The notes below the pieces were generated by a model. The model did not search any database, had not been told where the DNA came from, and worked only from the letters and a program-made list of their open reading frames with translations. From positions 124,001 to 188,000 of the forward strand of contig QVRM01005417.1 of the NCBI GenBank assembly GCA_003439945.1: a stretch of 64,000 bases of DNA. The letters run 5' to 3'. Of this stretch, positions 44,560 to 57,090 are shown one piece after another. The position numbers and the translations under genes are program-made. The stretch is from Dermanyssus gallinae. Its lineage: Eukaryota > Arthropoda > Arachnida > Mesostigmata > Dermanyssidae. Every line of letters begins with the position of its first letter. Positions within the stretch are counted from its first letter, which is position 1.

Positions 44560-45060
44560 CAAAAAAAACGACAAGCACAGATGCCTCAATAAAAATTATC
44601 GTGCAACTCTATCCGCCTCGTTATTTGTATTGCTGAAACACCAAGTCATCAGCATAAATAAGGGCGCCCACCTGCCGGTATCGACCTTGTATGTCATCCG
44701 GCAGGCTGCTCAACAGAACGGAAAACAGCAGCGCATTGTAAGATCGCCGTATAGTCAGCTAATTTGCCATCTATGATGACGTGTACATTCTAGAAAATGT
44801 ATTTTGAAGCGTTGGTTCCATCGTATTTCATAAAACCCCACAAACTACTGGCTTGTCAAATATAATCGTTTATGCGACCGTGTCGAAGATCGCTTTAAAG
44901 TTTACAAATACTGTAATGAGATAAGCCTTCTAGTTCGAAATGCCCGTTGTATAAAATTTAAACGTACATCGCGTGGTGTCATGTTGGTCGGCCCCTATTA
45001 AATCCATGTCGTTTTTCAGGCAGTTTTCCGTGTAGTTTAATGAAATTTTCTAATCTACGA
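44560..45060 (-). pseudogene. LINE RT fragment, different family
   Basis: On the minus strand, from about 44960 downward: FVNFKAIFDTVA (RT motif A; the family has VDFKAAFDxV, so the catalytic Asp reads Asn) and then LPDDIQGRYRQVGALIYADDL (44735-44625) with the catalytic YADD motif. Other motifs are obscured by stops and frame changes. This looks like an APE-type LINE. Confidence 0.65.
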
Positions 45061-45880
45061 CTCAGGATGGCCGACGGAAATCTATAAATTGTGCGCTTCT
45101 TCACGATGCCTCGGTAATATTGTGAAGCAAACAGATATTTTTTCTTCCCGTAGGAATAACGAGACTGGTCTTCTCATTTGTGGGTACCTAGAATGTTTTT
45201 AGCAGGGTGCAAAGAGAATCGTTTGTCTGAGCGAGTTCATTTGCGACCAATTCGGGCCCCGGGGGCGTTGCCGGAGCGCGTTGTCATTTTCAAATCGATG
45301 ACTTCAGAGTCGCTAGAAGGCCGCGACAGAGCACGACGATTACTTATCGACACTAATTCATAACGTTAATGTTTTCGCACAACTGTATAACGACTATCTT
45401 TCTGCGCTAATTTATAACGATAATTTATGGGCACTAATTTATAACGTTAAATGTTCGCTGTGGCTCTTGCTCTCTAGCTACAAGCTCATCTAATTTGCTT
45501 TGGCGCGTGTACAAGCTAACATCAATGGCGACTATGACAGATACTTCGGTCCAAAAACAGTTTTTGCAGTAAATAGGTAGAGGGCTCGCGCGGACGTGCT
45601 TGTTACAGCTGTGAGAAAAGTCTGTTTCTTTTGTTGAAGCTGTAATACCTGCTGGGACAAGAACATGGTGTGTAGTTTGGTAACGGTTCACAAACACTAA
45701 CACCTTCAAAAATATGATCTACTGCTCTTAACAAAGAAGTTTGTACCATAGTCGCTTTATGAGCGAGTCATTTTGCTATCGTCTTGGTACCTCCCACAGA
45801 ACCTACCGTAGTTAAGTAATTAAGTGTGTAAGAAGGCCCAAATGAAGCGTAGCAATCTCGGTGCGCTCAATCAAATGCTC
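45061..45880. other. Intergenic DNA, featureless
   Basis: A loose repeat of CTAATTTATAACG words at about 45350-45450; nothing else. Confidence 0.4.
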
Positions 45881-45985
<105 letters not shown>

Positions 45986-45999
45986 TATATTGGTATATA

Positions 46000-47063
46000 C
46001 AAAGTGTATACAAAAGTTTTTACGATCGTGGTAAGGAATTGTAGAGCTCGTTAAAACAAATATTTTTTCAATGGAACATGGTCTTTGAGAAGTCTTGTTT
46101 TGGAATGAGAGTTAAATTACTACAATTTGTGACACTAGTGTTTTTGCCCGATATAGGACCGTAAAATGTGCTGTTGCGAGGCTGTTTCTGTACAGAAACT
46201 CCTGTTTCTGTACAGGAGAACTGGTTGTTTCTTTCGAATTCTGTTTCTTTCAAAAAACATGTAAGGCCGGTCAGTAGATGCGACACAGTCGTTTAGAAGA
46301 GAATTCGCCAAACATTAAGCTGTTTATTAGTTTTCACGCCAAATACCTCAAAATCATAACCCTACGACCCCTCACAGCGCTCAAAACTAGCATATCATCA
46401 GGCAAACTCGCATTTCATGACGATCATTTTGGTAGCAAACTTATGGCAATGCGAGCTGTGGTTGCGTAGTAAGTAAGATTTTTTGGCGGCATGTCCAGAT
46501 TAAGTGCATGTAAAATGACTGGGTGGCGACGTTCACTACAGCCGACGTGTCGCGCGACAGCCACACACTCATTTTACATGCACTTAATCTGGACATGCCG
46601 CCGAAAAATCTTAATTACTCCGCAACCACAGCTCGCATTGCCATACGTTTGGTGCCAAAATGATCGTCATGAAATGCGCGTTTGCGCGAATTGGTGCGCT
46701 GTGGATGATCGTAAGAAAATGATTTTGAGGTATTAGGTGTGAAGGCTACTAAATAACTTAATGTTTGGCGAATTCTCTTTTAAGAGACCATGGCGCATCT
46801 TCTGACCGGCCTGTTATGTTCTTTGGAATTTTCTCAGAAACACGACGGTGTGCTTAGTTTCTGTATAGAAGAACTGGTTGTCTCGCAACAGCACATTGTA
46901 TGCTCCTATGTCGGGCAAAAACACTAGTATCACAAATTATAGTAAAATAACTCTCATTCCGAAACAAGACTTCTCAGAGACCATGTTCCATTTGAAAACA
47001 TATTTGCTTTAACGAGCTCTATAATGATTTACTACGATGATAAAAACGTTTGTATACACCCTG
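46000..47063. mobile_element. Second fold-back palindrome, about 1.06 kb
   Basis: The left arm (46000-46518) and right arm (46569-47063) are inverted repeats with indels, separated by a 50-base loop. Corresponding landmarks include CATTTTACATGCACTTAATC, ACACTAGTGTTTTTGCC versus GGGCAAAAACACTAGT, and the GTATACAAA ends. The left arm carries an extra small hairpin (CTGTTTCTGTACAG, about 46180-46215). The ends are flanked by TA and also by a longer direct repeat, TATATTGGTATA, at 45986-45997 and 47064-47075. No coding capacity is visible. The outermost bases, CAGGGTGTATAC on the right, resemble the end of the 14.8-kb fold-back. Confidence 0.88.
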
Positions 47064-47075
47064 TATATTGGTATA

Positions 47076-48535
47076 AGCAACCCCTAGACTAGTAATTGTG
47101 GACTAAACATATATTACATTGCCTGTCTATATAGCCCTTGTTTGAGAGCTGTTGCAGATGACCTGCAAGACTTCGGAATATGTCTTCACGCCTGCGCAGA
47201 TAAATACAAACAAATCATTATGCATCAGGGCGACACAAGCTGTGAAAACTTAAAATGAAATCAATAACCGAGCATGCCGAGGCATGAAAGGTCTTAGACT
47301 GTATATAGAAATTGAGCGCACAGACATACCATATATACCTTAGAATGTATTGGGCGCAATCTACCATGTGCTGAATACGGGCCTTTAAACGAGTAAATAC
47401 ACGTTAGTTGAACACGTTAGCGCAAACACCTGACACGCGCAAGCAACTACAGTCATAAAAGACGGATAGCCTGAACATTTTAACATGCTATACCACAAAC
47501 GTTTATATATATCTTTTTTGCACGTTGATATATATCAGTATTTATTTCACCATATAATTGGTATACATTTGATGCATGTTTTACAATGTGCCACAGTGTG
47601 AAACTACGGTCTCACAGTACGTCTTTAACTTTGGAAGATAGGAACGTTCCACAAAATTATAAACACACACATATATATGGTAGCGTCCACTATTACACCC
47701 TCCACAAATGCTACTAGCACATCCTTCAGTATTAAAACCGCTGGGTTTTATGCATATGTGATGGTGGTATCCATGCCAAGTTATTCGGCAGATAAACGAG
47801 CGGTTTCTTTGCATGACTATTTTCCATATCTGTGAACAAAATGCCGGGCCATTAGTATATTTCTCAGCTACAAATTTTAAATTTCTCTTCCTTCTATAGG
47901 CTGGATATAAGTCTAGAATATCCGCTGTAGATGGTGCGGTGTTAAGTGTTTATTAAATGTTCTTTCTCCGCACTAAGTTAAGGCAAGTGTTGCCGACGCG
48001 CACTTTGGGAACCTTACCTGTAGAATCAACTAAGCAAAATGCCCTTCGGGATTGAAAAGTAAGCACAGCATCAAGAGGAAAGGCAACACAGAATCGCCGG
48101 GACCAGGCATTATTTTGTATAAACACCTTAAAGGTAAACTAAAGTAGATATATTTCACTATTAGCTAACTTCGAAAATGCTTGTTAAGAGAAAATATCCC
48201 CGATAGTTGATGCAGTTGTACTGTATAGAATAAGGGCAAGTGAGATGCGGATGACCTGCAAAACTACATCGCACTAGGCTGTGTGTAATGTGTACGTGGC
48301 CACGACTTTGATTATGGCCGGACTCTATAATAGTTGCAAAGCCCTTTTTCTCGTGGAGCAAACTCGTATTCGTCCACAAAGGTTACACCACAGTATTTCG
48401 CGTTTAATTGCAAAATTCAAGCACTAAGAAATATCAAAACAATAGTCATGAGCTTGTACTTTGAAAAACTAAATCAAAAGCGCATACACGTTTAGCAAGC
48501 GACTTGGCTAGACAAATCAAGTAAGGTTAACGTAT
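47076..48535. other. Intergenic DNA, featureless
   Basis: AT-rich, no recognised feature. Confidence 0.45.
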
Positions 48536-48539
48536 ATAC

Positions 48540-48805
48540 GTGCAAATCTTTTTCTGACGCTCTGACAAAAACATTTTTGGCCACGGTCATTGGCTAACCA
48601 AGGACTGTGGCACGAGAGCGTCAAAATGCACCTATCGTCGTCAAGTTCTCGTTCCAAGTTTTTGTTATAGGTTTTCTCCAGCAGAGGCCAATTACAACCA
48701 CATCTAATAAGAACGATTAGTGCGATCGTCGTTCTGTTAATTATGGCTGTCATGGCGACGCCCCGTTTCGAGCGGTGCGATAGCAGCCTAAGTCTCCGCC
48801 TCTAC
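48540..48805 (+). repeat. Unclassified dispersed repeat, copy C
   Basis: Matches copy A (1077-1400, minus) through GACGCTCTGACAA, CTGTGGCACGAGAGCGTC, ACAACCACATCTAAT and the terminal CATGGCGACGCCCCGTTTCG block. The final block reads MAVMATPRFERCDSSL in the frame shared by all copies, but the frame is not kept upstream. The class is unknown. Confidence 0.6.
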
Positions 48806-48989
48806 TTTTTTATTCTTGCCTTGACATATCCATACAGATCCACTCGTACGTTTGTTTGTGCCGCTTATAAAGTAAGTTCTTTCGACTGGCTTGACATTTT
48901 CTCACGTGAAACACGTGACTGCGTGAGCGTTCTTAGCCTTATACCTTTTTGACATCAAGTAAGCATGGTTTAAGCTGTAAAGTATGGCC

Positions 48990-50560
48990 TTTGTTAACGC
49001 CCAAAGCAGCGATGTCAGCCAAACCGCGATGACCGATGATGATGATGACGCGACGAACTGCGTGAAAAAAAATCGCAGGTAGCCGTAACAGCCACCACAA
49101 CAACAACAACAGCGACAACAACACCAAGAAGGAATCTTCTTAATCTAAAAAAAAGAGCAAAGGCGACACGCAGAGTCAGTCCCCTGACAAATGCGTTTCC
49201 CTCTCTGGTGTGCTTCGTCATGCCCTCAGGCGCATAAAGCGAAGGATATGGAACTTATCTAACAATAAATAATCGCGTTGTTGACGAGTATAGATCGCAT
49301 CACTGGCAATGACGATAAGCCTTCTGTTTACAGAGGTATCGATCTAGCGACCCGATCTGCTCCGTTTTGTTTCGGCCTCGGTACATTTAGTTCGTCAGTG
49401 GGCGCCCGCCGTCTAGCTCAAACTTTCCCTGTTGTTGGCTGGGTGGAGGGGGTTAGAAGTCCCTTTTCCCTTCTCGGGGCACATAAGATGCCCCGCTGCG
49501 CCGAATAAGTCAGAATGGGTAGATGTGTGCATTCGCTGGCGGCAGCAGCGGCAGCGACGACGGCGGCGTTTAATCGGTGATCATATGCACCGTTGCTTTG
49601 CGGCAGAAACGAGGAAGGCGAGGGCCTTTTGAGGTCAAGGCTCAGAAGAAGAAATGACGGCAGCCTTCGGGTCGATGGCGGAGCGCGTCGCTGCTGCTGC
49701 TGCTGCTTTGGCAAAAAAATACCCTTCCGCCACCACCACCATCATTGCCACCCCCACCATCATCGCCACCACCACTACTATCATCAAGGTTGCCGCATGG
49801 TAACCGTTACCGGATGGCCAGTCGTTTGAGGATAACCACCCGTAAAGGGCTGCCGGCGGCCCGGAATTGCGCGGTTAAGTGGAGCTGCACTGATTCCCAT
49901 TCCGTTTTGGTCTTGGCTGGAGTTTTGGATCCGCCGCCGCCACCGTTATCTTCCCACCAAAGGGTGGCCCCCGGACCCCGCACCGAAACATGTTGGCACA
50001 AGGAAACCGGGCAAATGTAAAAAGGGGCAATAGAAGATGAAAAGAAACAGAATTCGAAGCGTATCTGCAGCGGCAGTAACCGGCGTCCCGTCCTCGGCAG
50101 CATATCTGTAGAGGATCTTAGCGCTCTGTCCATTCAAGCTTGAACATAGAGGGGTGGGGTGCAGGACCTGCTGCGCTCGACAGTGGTGTATGTCCGTCGT
50201 CCAATCAACATGTGAACCCCAAGAGGTGCCGGTCGGCCGGCTGCATGCGTTTTCCCTTTCTGTGGCGGTGCCCTTTCCAGCGTCCACAATTTTTGTAATG
50301 ACGCTTAATGAATACAGCCAGATAGCTAGGGCTGCCCGCTCGGCTGCCAGTCGACAGATGTGCCGCCTATTGGTTATCTTGATCCATCTTTTCGACTCGT
50401 TCTCCGTGGCCCTTTTTATTTCGTTCTGCTGCATTTGTGACTACGTCCGTCTGCCCGCCACGCGGCTGGCCGTCTTCGAGCGGGTAGATAGTATTCGTTT
50501 GTGCTCACTTAAGACTCTATTGTCGCGAGCAGGTCAGCCATCAACAGGGTAAATATCCGT
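48990..50560. other. GC-rich, triplet-repeat island 5
   Basis: CAA, CAG, CGG and CAC triplet runs (for example 49085-49125, 49535-49570 and 49688-49790), with overlapping frames on both strands up to 162 codons (49946-50434, -). No domain is visible and frames on opposite strands overlap, so I call none. Candidate host 5' exon or promoter region. Confidence 0.35.
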
Positions 50561-53220
50561 TTTTTGTCCGAATTGAACAGGCGTAGACCTTGCCCTCTGC
50601 CCTCAGTTATTTCTGCAAATGAAATTATCCGAATCGTCATGGATACTGCAGTTACGCTCCGTTTTTCAGCAATCATTCTAGCCACATCAATGCTTGTTGC
50701 CGATGCGAGCTTGGCTAGCGACCAATAGATTCACAACCTTATTATTCAAAATATACATATATTTGTACTGTAATGTATTACCTAACCTCGGGAGTGCCGG
50801 TCGAGCTAGTCCAAGTCGGTCATACTATGCACACTTATTATGCTGCAAAAGCTGTACGCCGCTAATAGGAGTCCTGCCCATCCGATTAAAACGGCAAACA
50901 CTCGCTCTTTGGTTAGATTCGTTCTTTTGTTCGAGCAAAATTTGAACATCCTACAAAACGCACGCATAACGCTTTGTGGAATGTGTGTTGTATGTTATTG
51001 AATGAAAATGCGGCTCTATTGTTGGCTGTGTGTATGTGAAATTTATGCGGAAAAGAAAACATGACAGCTAGGCATTAGAATGTCACTTGTTGTGTTAACG
51101 AGCATCACATTTTTCATGTCATTACTTTATTATGTTAATTATTATTATATTATTATTTTATTAAATTTTTCAAACTATTGCCAAGTCTGCTCGTATACAG
51201 TTGCTGCACTAGTAACGCACTAAGTCTACGTTAGTTCGTGGGCACGATATAGGAAGCAGCGTTTTCTTTGCACACAACACAGAGAGAGAGAGACAACTGC
51301 ACTTCAAATATTCGCCCGCTTTACATTGGACGTCAAGCTGACAATTCGATAGGCGATTCGCCGTCAGTCACTTAACGTAGCCTTTCTAGATTTTGCCAAC
51401 AGTGTGTTCGCTTGCAGAACAAACGGAACAACTCAGCTCAACTGCGACACTACTCGAAGTTTACTGTAGGCGTTTTTTTAGAAGTGATACTCCGGTAGAC
51501 GATAGTATATTCTAAATACGGAATGAAACAAACAGATACGACCATATACTGAGTGGATTACACAGCACCGGCAAACAATAGTCGGAAAAGACAATGGTTG
51601 GCGTTTTCTATCAAACCATGTATTGTCCAAGCAACGATCATAAAGGCAGGATTGGTCTCAAGGGTCTAGTTGTCAGTTCCAAATAGCCGAGCGAAAATGG
51701 CTGGAAACGCTTTTATTAGTTAGTGATTGTGTTCTTGCTGTTGATGCACTGGTTGTTGTTGTTCTTGTTTGATAAACTAGATGAAATCCAGCACGATCTG
51801 CCTGGCAGAACAAAATTAACATTAGCTGTGACCTGGTAGCGTACGCATAAATACGTGGGGAAAATATATGCATTTTTCCGCGTAGTGGAGGGTGAGCGAA
51901 ATTCATTGAATCCATTGGCGCCACTTCTGTTTATTTTTGAGTACAAAATTCGAGTCGGTTTTCCTACAAACAACAATGTCAGTTATTAGCGAGCATAATC
52001 ACATCGGTGGCACAACTCGGATTTTGTCCTGTTCTTTTGCACAACTTCCAGCAGAGATCAAGTGCACAAAAGTGTTTCGCAGAGCGTTTCAATCTGTACG
52101 TCAAATCCCGTGAATGACGTCCAAGAAGATGGAAATGTGGCTCGTGCGAGGTCTAAATCATATTTCAATTTTCAAAAAACATATTTCTGTTCTAGCGTAG
52201 AAATTGGAAAAACTTTGCCAGATATTTATATAGATCTAGTAGCGGGCGCCGGGCCACCTTAAACATCTTACTTTGTGCGCGTGCTATGTGCTAGAACCGG
52301 ATGCAGGATGGTTAATAGTATTTGCAGGAAGCACTGCGGTGGTTTCATAGAGCCTAGTGCCTGTAGTACTCACGTAGCACAGACCACCCAAAGGAATAAT
52401 CCGTGTGCGCCAAAAAGACTATAGAAAGAAGATATGTTAGTTTCTTCAATAGTCAGATCAAAGACTGCCCGGTATCTTTTGCCCAAACCCAGTTACCGAA
52501 TAAACGGGGCCGATGGTGGCAGTCACGAGCTCCGCCTAGCCTAATCAATCTCTCGGAGGCTGGTGTTCCAGAAGCCGTCTCTCTAAATATCCATTGTAAA
52601 CAGCATTGTTCAACGATATTATACGTGAAATAATCAGAATCAAACAAACTGGGAAATAATCATGAGACCTCGAGGAGGAGGGGGTGCTAGGGCAGGCTAA
52701 GCCAGTGAAATGAGCCGAGCTCCTTCAACTACCTTTCAAAACGCTTATTGTGTCCTTGTTTCTAATCAGAAACGACAACGACGGTTCAGCTACTTCCACG
52801 CTACCCGATATTGGCATCATCCACGGCAATGGAAATTCCCACTGTCAATGCAAAACGCCCTTTGTAGATTTTTTTAAAAGAGAATGTAATTTTCGGTCTG
52901 TACGTTCGTGTATTTTCTGTTAAGTGTTTAAGTGAGAAGATCGGGTAATGGGAGACTGTTAATTAGAAAAGCAGAGCGGGCTCTCGCCAGCAGTGTTGCA
53001 GCGACCAATGTAGCGGAGAAGCTCATAATATCGTCGCAACCTTGCAAGCCGTCAGCAATTGACGGCGGCTGTAAGATATGTCTGCTCTGAATATCAAGGA
53101 CAATATTTAACAAGAGATGTTTAACACCTCCGCTAAATAATATGGAGACAGTTTGCCCAGAAAAGGCACGCACACACACGCAGACATCATTTCGCACTAC
53201 CGAACGCTATGTGGTTATCT
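50561..53220. other. Gene-poor DNA with a possible LINE scrap
   Basis: AT-rich. At about 52505-52600 (+) the frame APPSLINLSEAGVPEAVSLN faintly recalls the SLGGLGVPDA box of the RLE-type LINE, too weak to call. The rest shows nothing. Confidence 0.35.
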
Positions 53221-53223
53221 AGT

Positions 53224-53226
<3 letters not shown>

Positions 53227-53289
<63 letters not shown>

Positions 53290-53302
53290 TATATATATAT
53301 AT
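53227..53302. repeat. (TA)n microsatellite
   Basis: A TA run with one AAA interruption followed by a T-rich tract. Confidence 0.97.
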
Positions 53303-53625
53303 TTTTTTAATTTTTTTATAATTACTACGTACTAGTTGAAGCACGAAGCAGATGCATAGGGCAACAGGAACCTACCTACGCGGACAATGTCCCGCTTTGT
53401 CTCCCACTCCGTTAGTGCTTTTGCTGTCTTTTCATGTGACATTGAGCGAACTTTGACTATCCGCATCAGCAACTATCTTAGCTCTCAGCCTGAAATATGA
53501 TAGTGGCACCTGGAAAATACCGCTGGCAGCCAGCAGTCGGTTAATGGCTAAACACAGCTACTGCGGGATCTCTACGCGATTGTGCTTTGCTTTTTTATAT
53601 TAGACTTACCTAGCGTCTCTTGGCT

Positions 53626-53663
53626 ATAATAATAATAATAATAATTATTATTATTATTATTAT
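53626..53663. repeat. (ATA)n/(TAT)n hairpin microsatellite
   Basis: About six ATA triplets directly followed by six to seven TTA triplets form a perfect inverted repeat with almost no loop. A further TTA run lies at 53752-53776. Confidence 0.9.
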
Positions 53664-53779
53664 TTGGTCGTCAAGGTCCAATGTTTCTGACGGCAGAAGG
53701 AACGCAGGTGAGCTCCGTAGTACGTACAATACCTTTTGCATTCCCATTGTGTATTATTATTATTATTATTATTATTACT

Positions 53780-54635
53780 TAATATTTACATAGTCCGATT
53801 AATTGTATTCTCGCAGCAGACTAACCGATGCAGCAATGAAACCAAAATCCAAAAGTGGGCAACTTTAATTTAGAAAGCTTGCTTGAAATGAAGACGTGCT
53901 GTGTTGCTGCAAGACTTGCCCGCCCAGGCAAAAGCGTGTTCTGCTAATGACAGGCCTAAGTTTCGAAACGTCACCAAAGGCAAGAAATCTCGCTTGAACG
54001 CTGATGCAACTACCAAAATCCGTTACTCTTGAAACTTCCCTCTCTGTCTTTGGGTATTTCTCCTTGCGAATTACCTATTCGTTTACCTAGTTTCAATCAC
54101 CCTGTTTGAATACGTAGGACATGTAAACAATAAACGGATTTAGCGGGGCCGAGGTTTACTGATGATTTGTGTGTTTCTTTGCTTGTTAACTGCTAGCGGT
54201 GCACAACGTCGTGTTCTCATTGCTTATGCCGGGTCTTGAGAGGTCAGCCAGTTAAGGGCGAGGTTACAATAAAAATAATCAGGTTTACTAACATTATATT
54301 AAAACAGGCTTGACTTAGATTTTGCCTTATTTTGCTAATCCCTTTACTGTCTACTTTAAAAATGTTACGATAGCATTTGTGTTGATTTGCTCCGTGACAT
54401 CATTATCCGTTATGACCTATTAAAAAAAAGTAGCATGCATAGACGTTTGGCAATAGCCTTGAGGTTCTTGATAAGTTAGTCCGCTTATAGCCATTTACTG
54501 TACTGCATGCTTTAAAGAAGAATAACGTGTGGCAGTTGAGTACTTGATATATATATTATATATAATTTTTTAAATAGGACTATCTTCTCCGGACGACAAA
54601 TTGATTTAAATTTAAAATTTCCTTATTGGTCTCCA
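53780..54635. other. Intergenic DNA, featureless
   Basis: No recognised element or gene. Confidence 0.45.
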
Positions 54636-54638
54636 AAA

Positions 54639-54648
54639 ATCCGTAATT

Positions 54649-54731
<83 letters not shown>
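54639..54731. repeat. (TA)n microsatellite
   Basis: A long TA run adjoining the LINE tail at 54757. Confidence 0.95.
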
Positions 54732-54735
<4 letters not shown>

Positions 54736-54756
54736 TTATTATGTATATATATGTAT

Positions 54757-54842
54757 TTTTTTACATGTATACCTAAATACACACGTCACCCCTCTATATC
54801 AGAGGCGTCTAGAGCGGCAGCATATATAAGATTCCCACGTAT
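54757..54842 (-). mobile_element. 3'-end fragment of an APE-type LINE
   Basis: The minus strand carries TATATGCTGCCGCTCTAGA, CCTCTGATATAGAGGGGTGA and TTTAGGTATACATG, the same order as 18400-18470 (+). The A/T-rich array follows the 3' end directly, so the TA array may have grown from the element's tail. Confidence 0.75.
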
Positions 54843-54844
54843 TC

Positions 54845-55820
54845 ATATCATAAAAACAAAACTTTACAAATGATGTTCATTATATAGGGATAATTTTACT
54901 CTAAAATTGATAGTAGTTCGGCTTGCGTTTGCAAAGTAATTAAAGGATAACACTAGAAATGTTAGATTAGAATGCATACATATGGCTAAGATTTCGCCTT
55001 GCTTAGTCAGACGTATCTATGGTACTACTTTTAGAATAATAAGAAGTTATTTGCAACATTACAAGTACTGCGCGAAAGAGCAGCCGCTGAGAAAGTCTTA
55101 GACAAGATGTTTAGCGATCTTAAGAAATTCTTATACAGGATTTTTAGCAATTAAAGCTGGCGGCGGCGATTATTCTAAAGACCTTCATAATTCCTGAGCT
55201 CTCGTAAAAATAATAGGTAAATAATGTCAAATCATAGTTGAACAGTGCTGCATCACAGGGCATTATATATATATATATATATATACATCAACGGTAATTA
55301 AAAACGAGACGTTAGGAGGCGAGGTTGCTACTTTTCAGCATGTTGAAAGCAAGATGTGCTGCGATGTTAGTCGAATAAATCTTGCTTTGGGAAGGGAAGC
55401 TGTAGTTGTCAAAAACGTCTGCACAGAAGTCTGTGACATCTTCTAAAAACTTCCTTAAAATTCCCGTAACGCACGAGAGGAGCAAGCAGTATTTGGTAAC
55501 GGAAAAGCAAATCTCGCCTTCAAAAAGAACTTTCCCCTCTTTAAGACTTCGCGCAAACTCGATGGCATTCAAGCGTCATTTCGCATGTGAATCTAAAAAA
55601 GATTCACTATAAAAAGAAGTCATTCTCAAGTTTTATAGATCTAAGCATTTAATACCTGGTGACATGAACGTCAACTCGCAACTCAGTGCATCGAATGGCA
55701 AGTTGTTAGGACTGATTGATGTTTGGGCGAAATAGTATAAAAATCCTTACCTGCAGTAACATTTAATTGAATATGCGTTTAACAAACTAAGAATATATAT
55801 GCATATATATGTATATACAG
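54845..55820. other. Intergenic DNA, featureless
   Basis: One 86-codon minus frame (55312-55572) and a 68-codon plus frame overlap; neither is recognised. Confidence 0.4.
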
Positions 55821-55829
55821 CGCTCAATG

Positions 55830-56119
55830 ATCACAGTGTTATGATTTTGATGTATTGGGCGTGAAAGCTAATAAAAAAAACTTAATTTTTGCAAATTCTC
55901 TTCTAAACGACTATGTTGCATCTTCTAGCCGGCCTTAAATGTTTTTTTTAGAAGAAGTAGCATTTTCTCTCTCGAACATGGCGGTGTGCTTAGTTTCTGT
56001 ATAGGGGGGCTGGTTATCTCGCAATGGCACATTGTATGCTTATATGTCGGACAACAAGACCCGTATTACAAATTGTAGTAACCTCACTCTCACTCCGAAA
56101 CAAGACTCTACAAGTCTTA
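55830..56119. mobile_element. Relic of the second fold-back (right arm only)
   Basis: ATTTTGATGTATTGGGCGTGA through CGAAACAAGACT aligns with 46715-46985, the right arm of the fold-back at 46-47 kb, with moderate divergence. The mirror arm and the terminus are absent. This shows the element is a family rather than a unique palindrome. Confidence 0.75.
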
Positions 56120-56266
56120 TGATCGATCTCCAATTATCTGTAAATAAAAATAGCGCGCGGGATAATAAATAATGCCAGACGCTGGCAAAATACACGCATA
56201 CGATGTATTGCACTCGTGCAGCATTTACACAACAATTATAAGTAAAAACGGCTTTAAGTGCATCAT

Positions 56267-56599
56267 TCTGTATTACTCTAGAATTAAAAACATTGTTTAA
56301 AGAGGTTGTTTTTAATTCTGGACTATCCTCCGTCCCCTACGGGCTTGGAACTTAACCTGAGGTATATCTTCAATGCACCGAGGGCCGGACATGTTAAGAT
56401 AGCTAGGGTTTCCCCAACAGTACTTGTGGCAGCATGGCCGCTGACTCTCAGCGGTACGGTTTATCATCTATTCTTAATGAGCATCGCTCAAAGAAAATTG
56501 GATCAACAACAGGGATCGAACCGGCGACACCCCGGTAGATGACAACCATGACTAGCGCATTAGTCCCCTAGACCACGCCGCCACTCTGTATTACTCTAG
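56267..56599 (-). mobile_element. tRNA-derived SINE, copy 1, with 15-bp TSD
   Basis: The element spans 56282-56584 (303 bases) and is flanked by the perfect direct repeat TCTGTATTACTCTAG (56267-56281 and 56585-56599). On the minus strand it starts with a tRNA-like head: A box TGGTCTAGGGG (56575-56565) and B box GGTTCGATCCC (56522-56512), both polymerase III promoter elements. A unique body of about 200 bases contains GTCAGCGGCCATGCTGCCA and CCGTAGGGGACGGAGGATA, with an A/T-rich tail. The body matches copy 2 at 60154-60436 throughout. Confidence 0.93.
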
Positions 56600-57090
56600 C
56601 GTTTCGAAGACTTCCGTAATAGCCATCACCCCAGAAATAGATACTATAGCATAGCATCGGTAAGAACACGGCTTTGTACACCAAAAGTAAGCCCTCTATG
56701 AAAAACTCAATTAATTTAATTTGACAGCCCAGATAATACAGCATAGCACTTCAGTAGTTAGATATAATCCAGAATGGATGCCACCTCAGGTTTTCCTAGA
56801 GAACGAGTTTCAGTCGCCTAGCGGTATGCGGGACCTTAATGATCCGTGCAACAGGTTGATTGTATTAACAGGTTGTCAGATACAGCCAGTAGATGAACGA
56901 ACTTTGGCGATGAACTTAGATCTATTAAATTGTTGTTACAAGCATTTGCAATTAGTCCAAAATTGTTAAAAACGCTAATGATCTTGTCAACCATTAGGAG
57001 CTACTGTTGCAAATCCGTATCAAATTTCGATTATTCACTTCTAACAGTAGCGTCGTGTCATTAGGAAAAGGTATAGCAAAACCAAGGTTT

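Noticed and set aside
52505..52620. RLE-LINE fragment on the plus strand
   Set aside because: Only a faint resemblance to the SLGGLGVPDA box, with no neighbouring motif.
53626..53776. CRISPR-like spaced repeats
   Set aside because: The repeats are simple ATT triplets without constant-length unique spacers; the window is eukaryotic.
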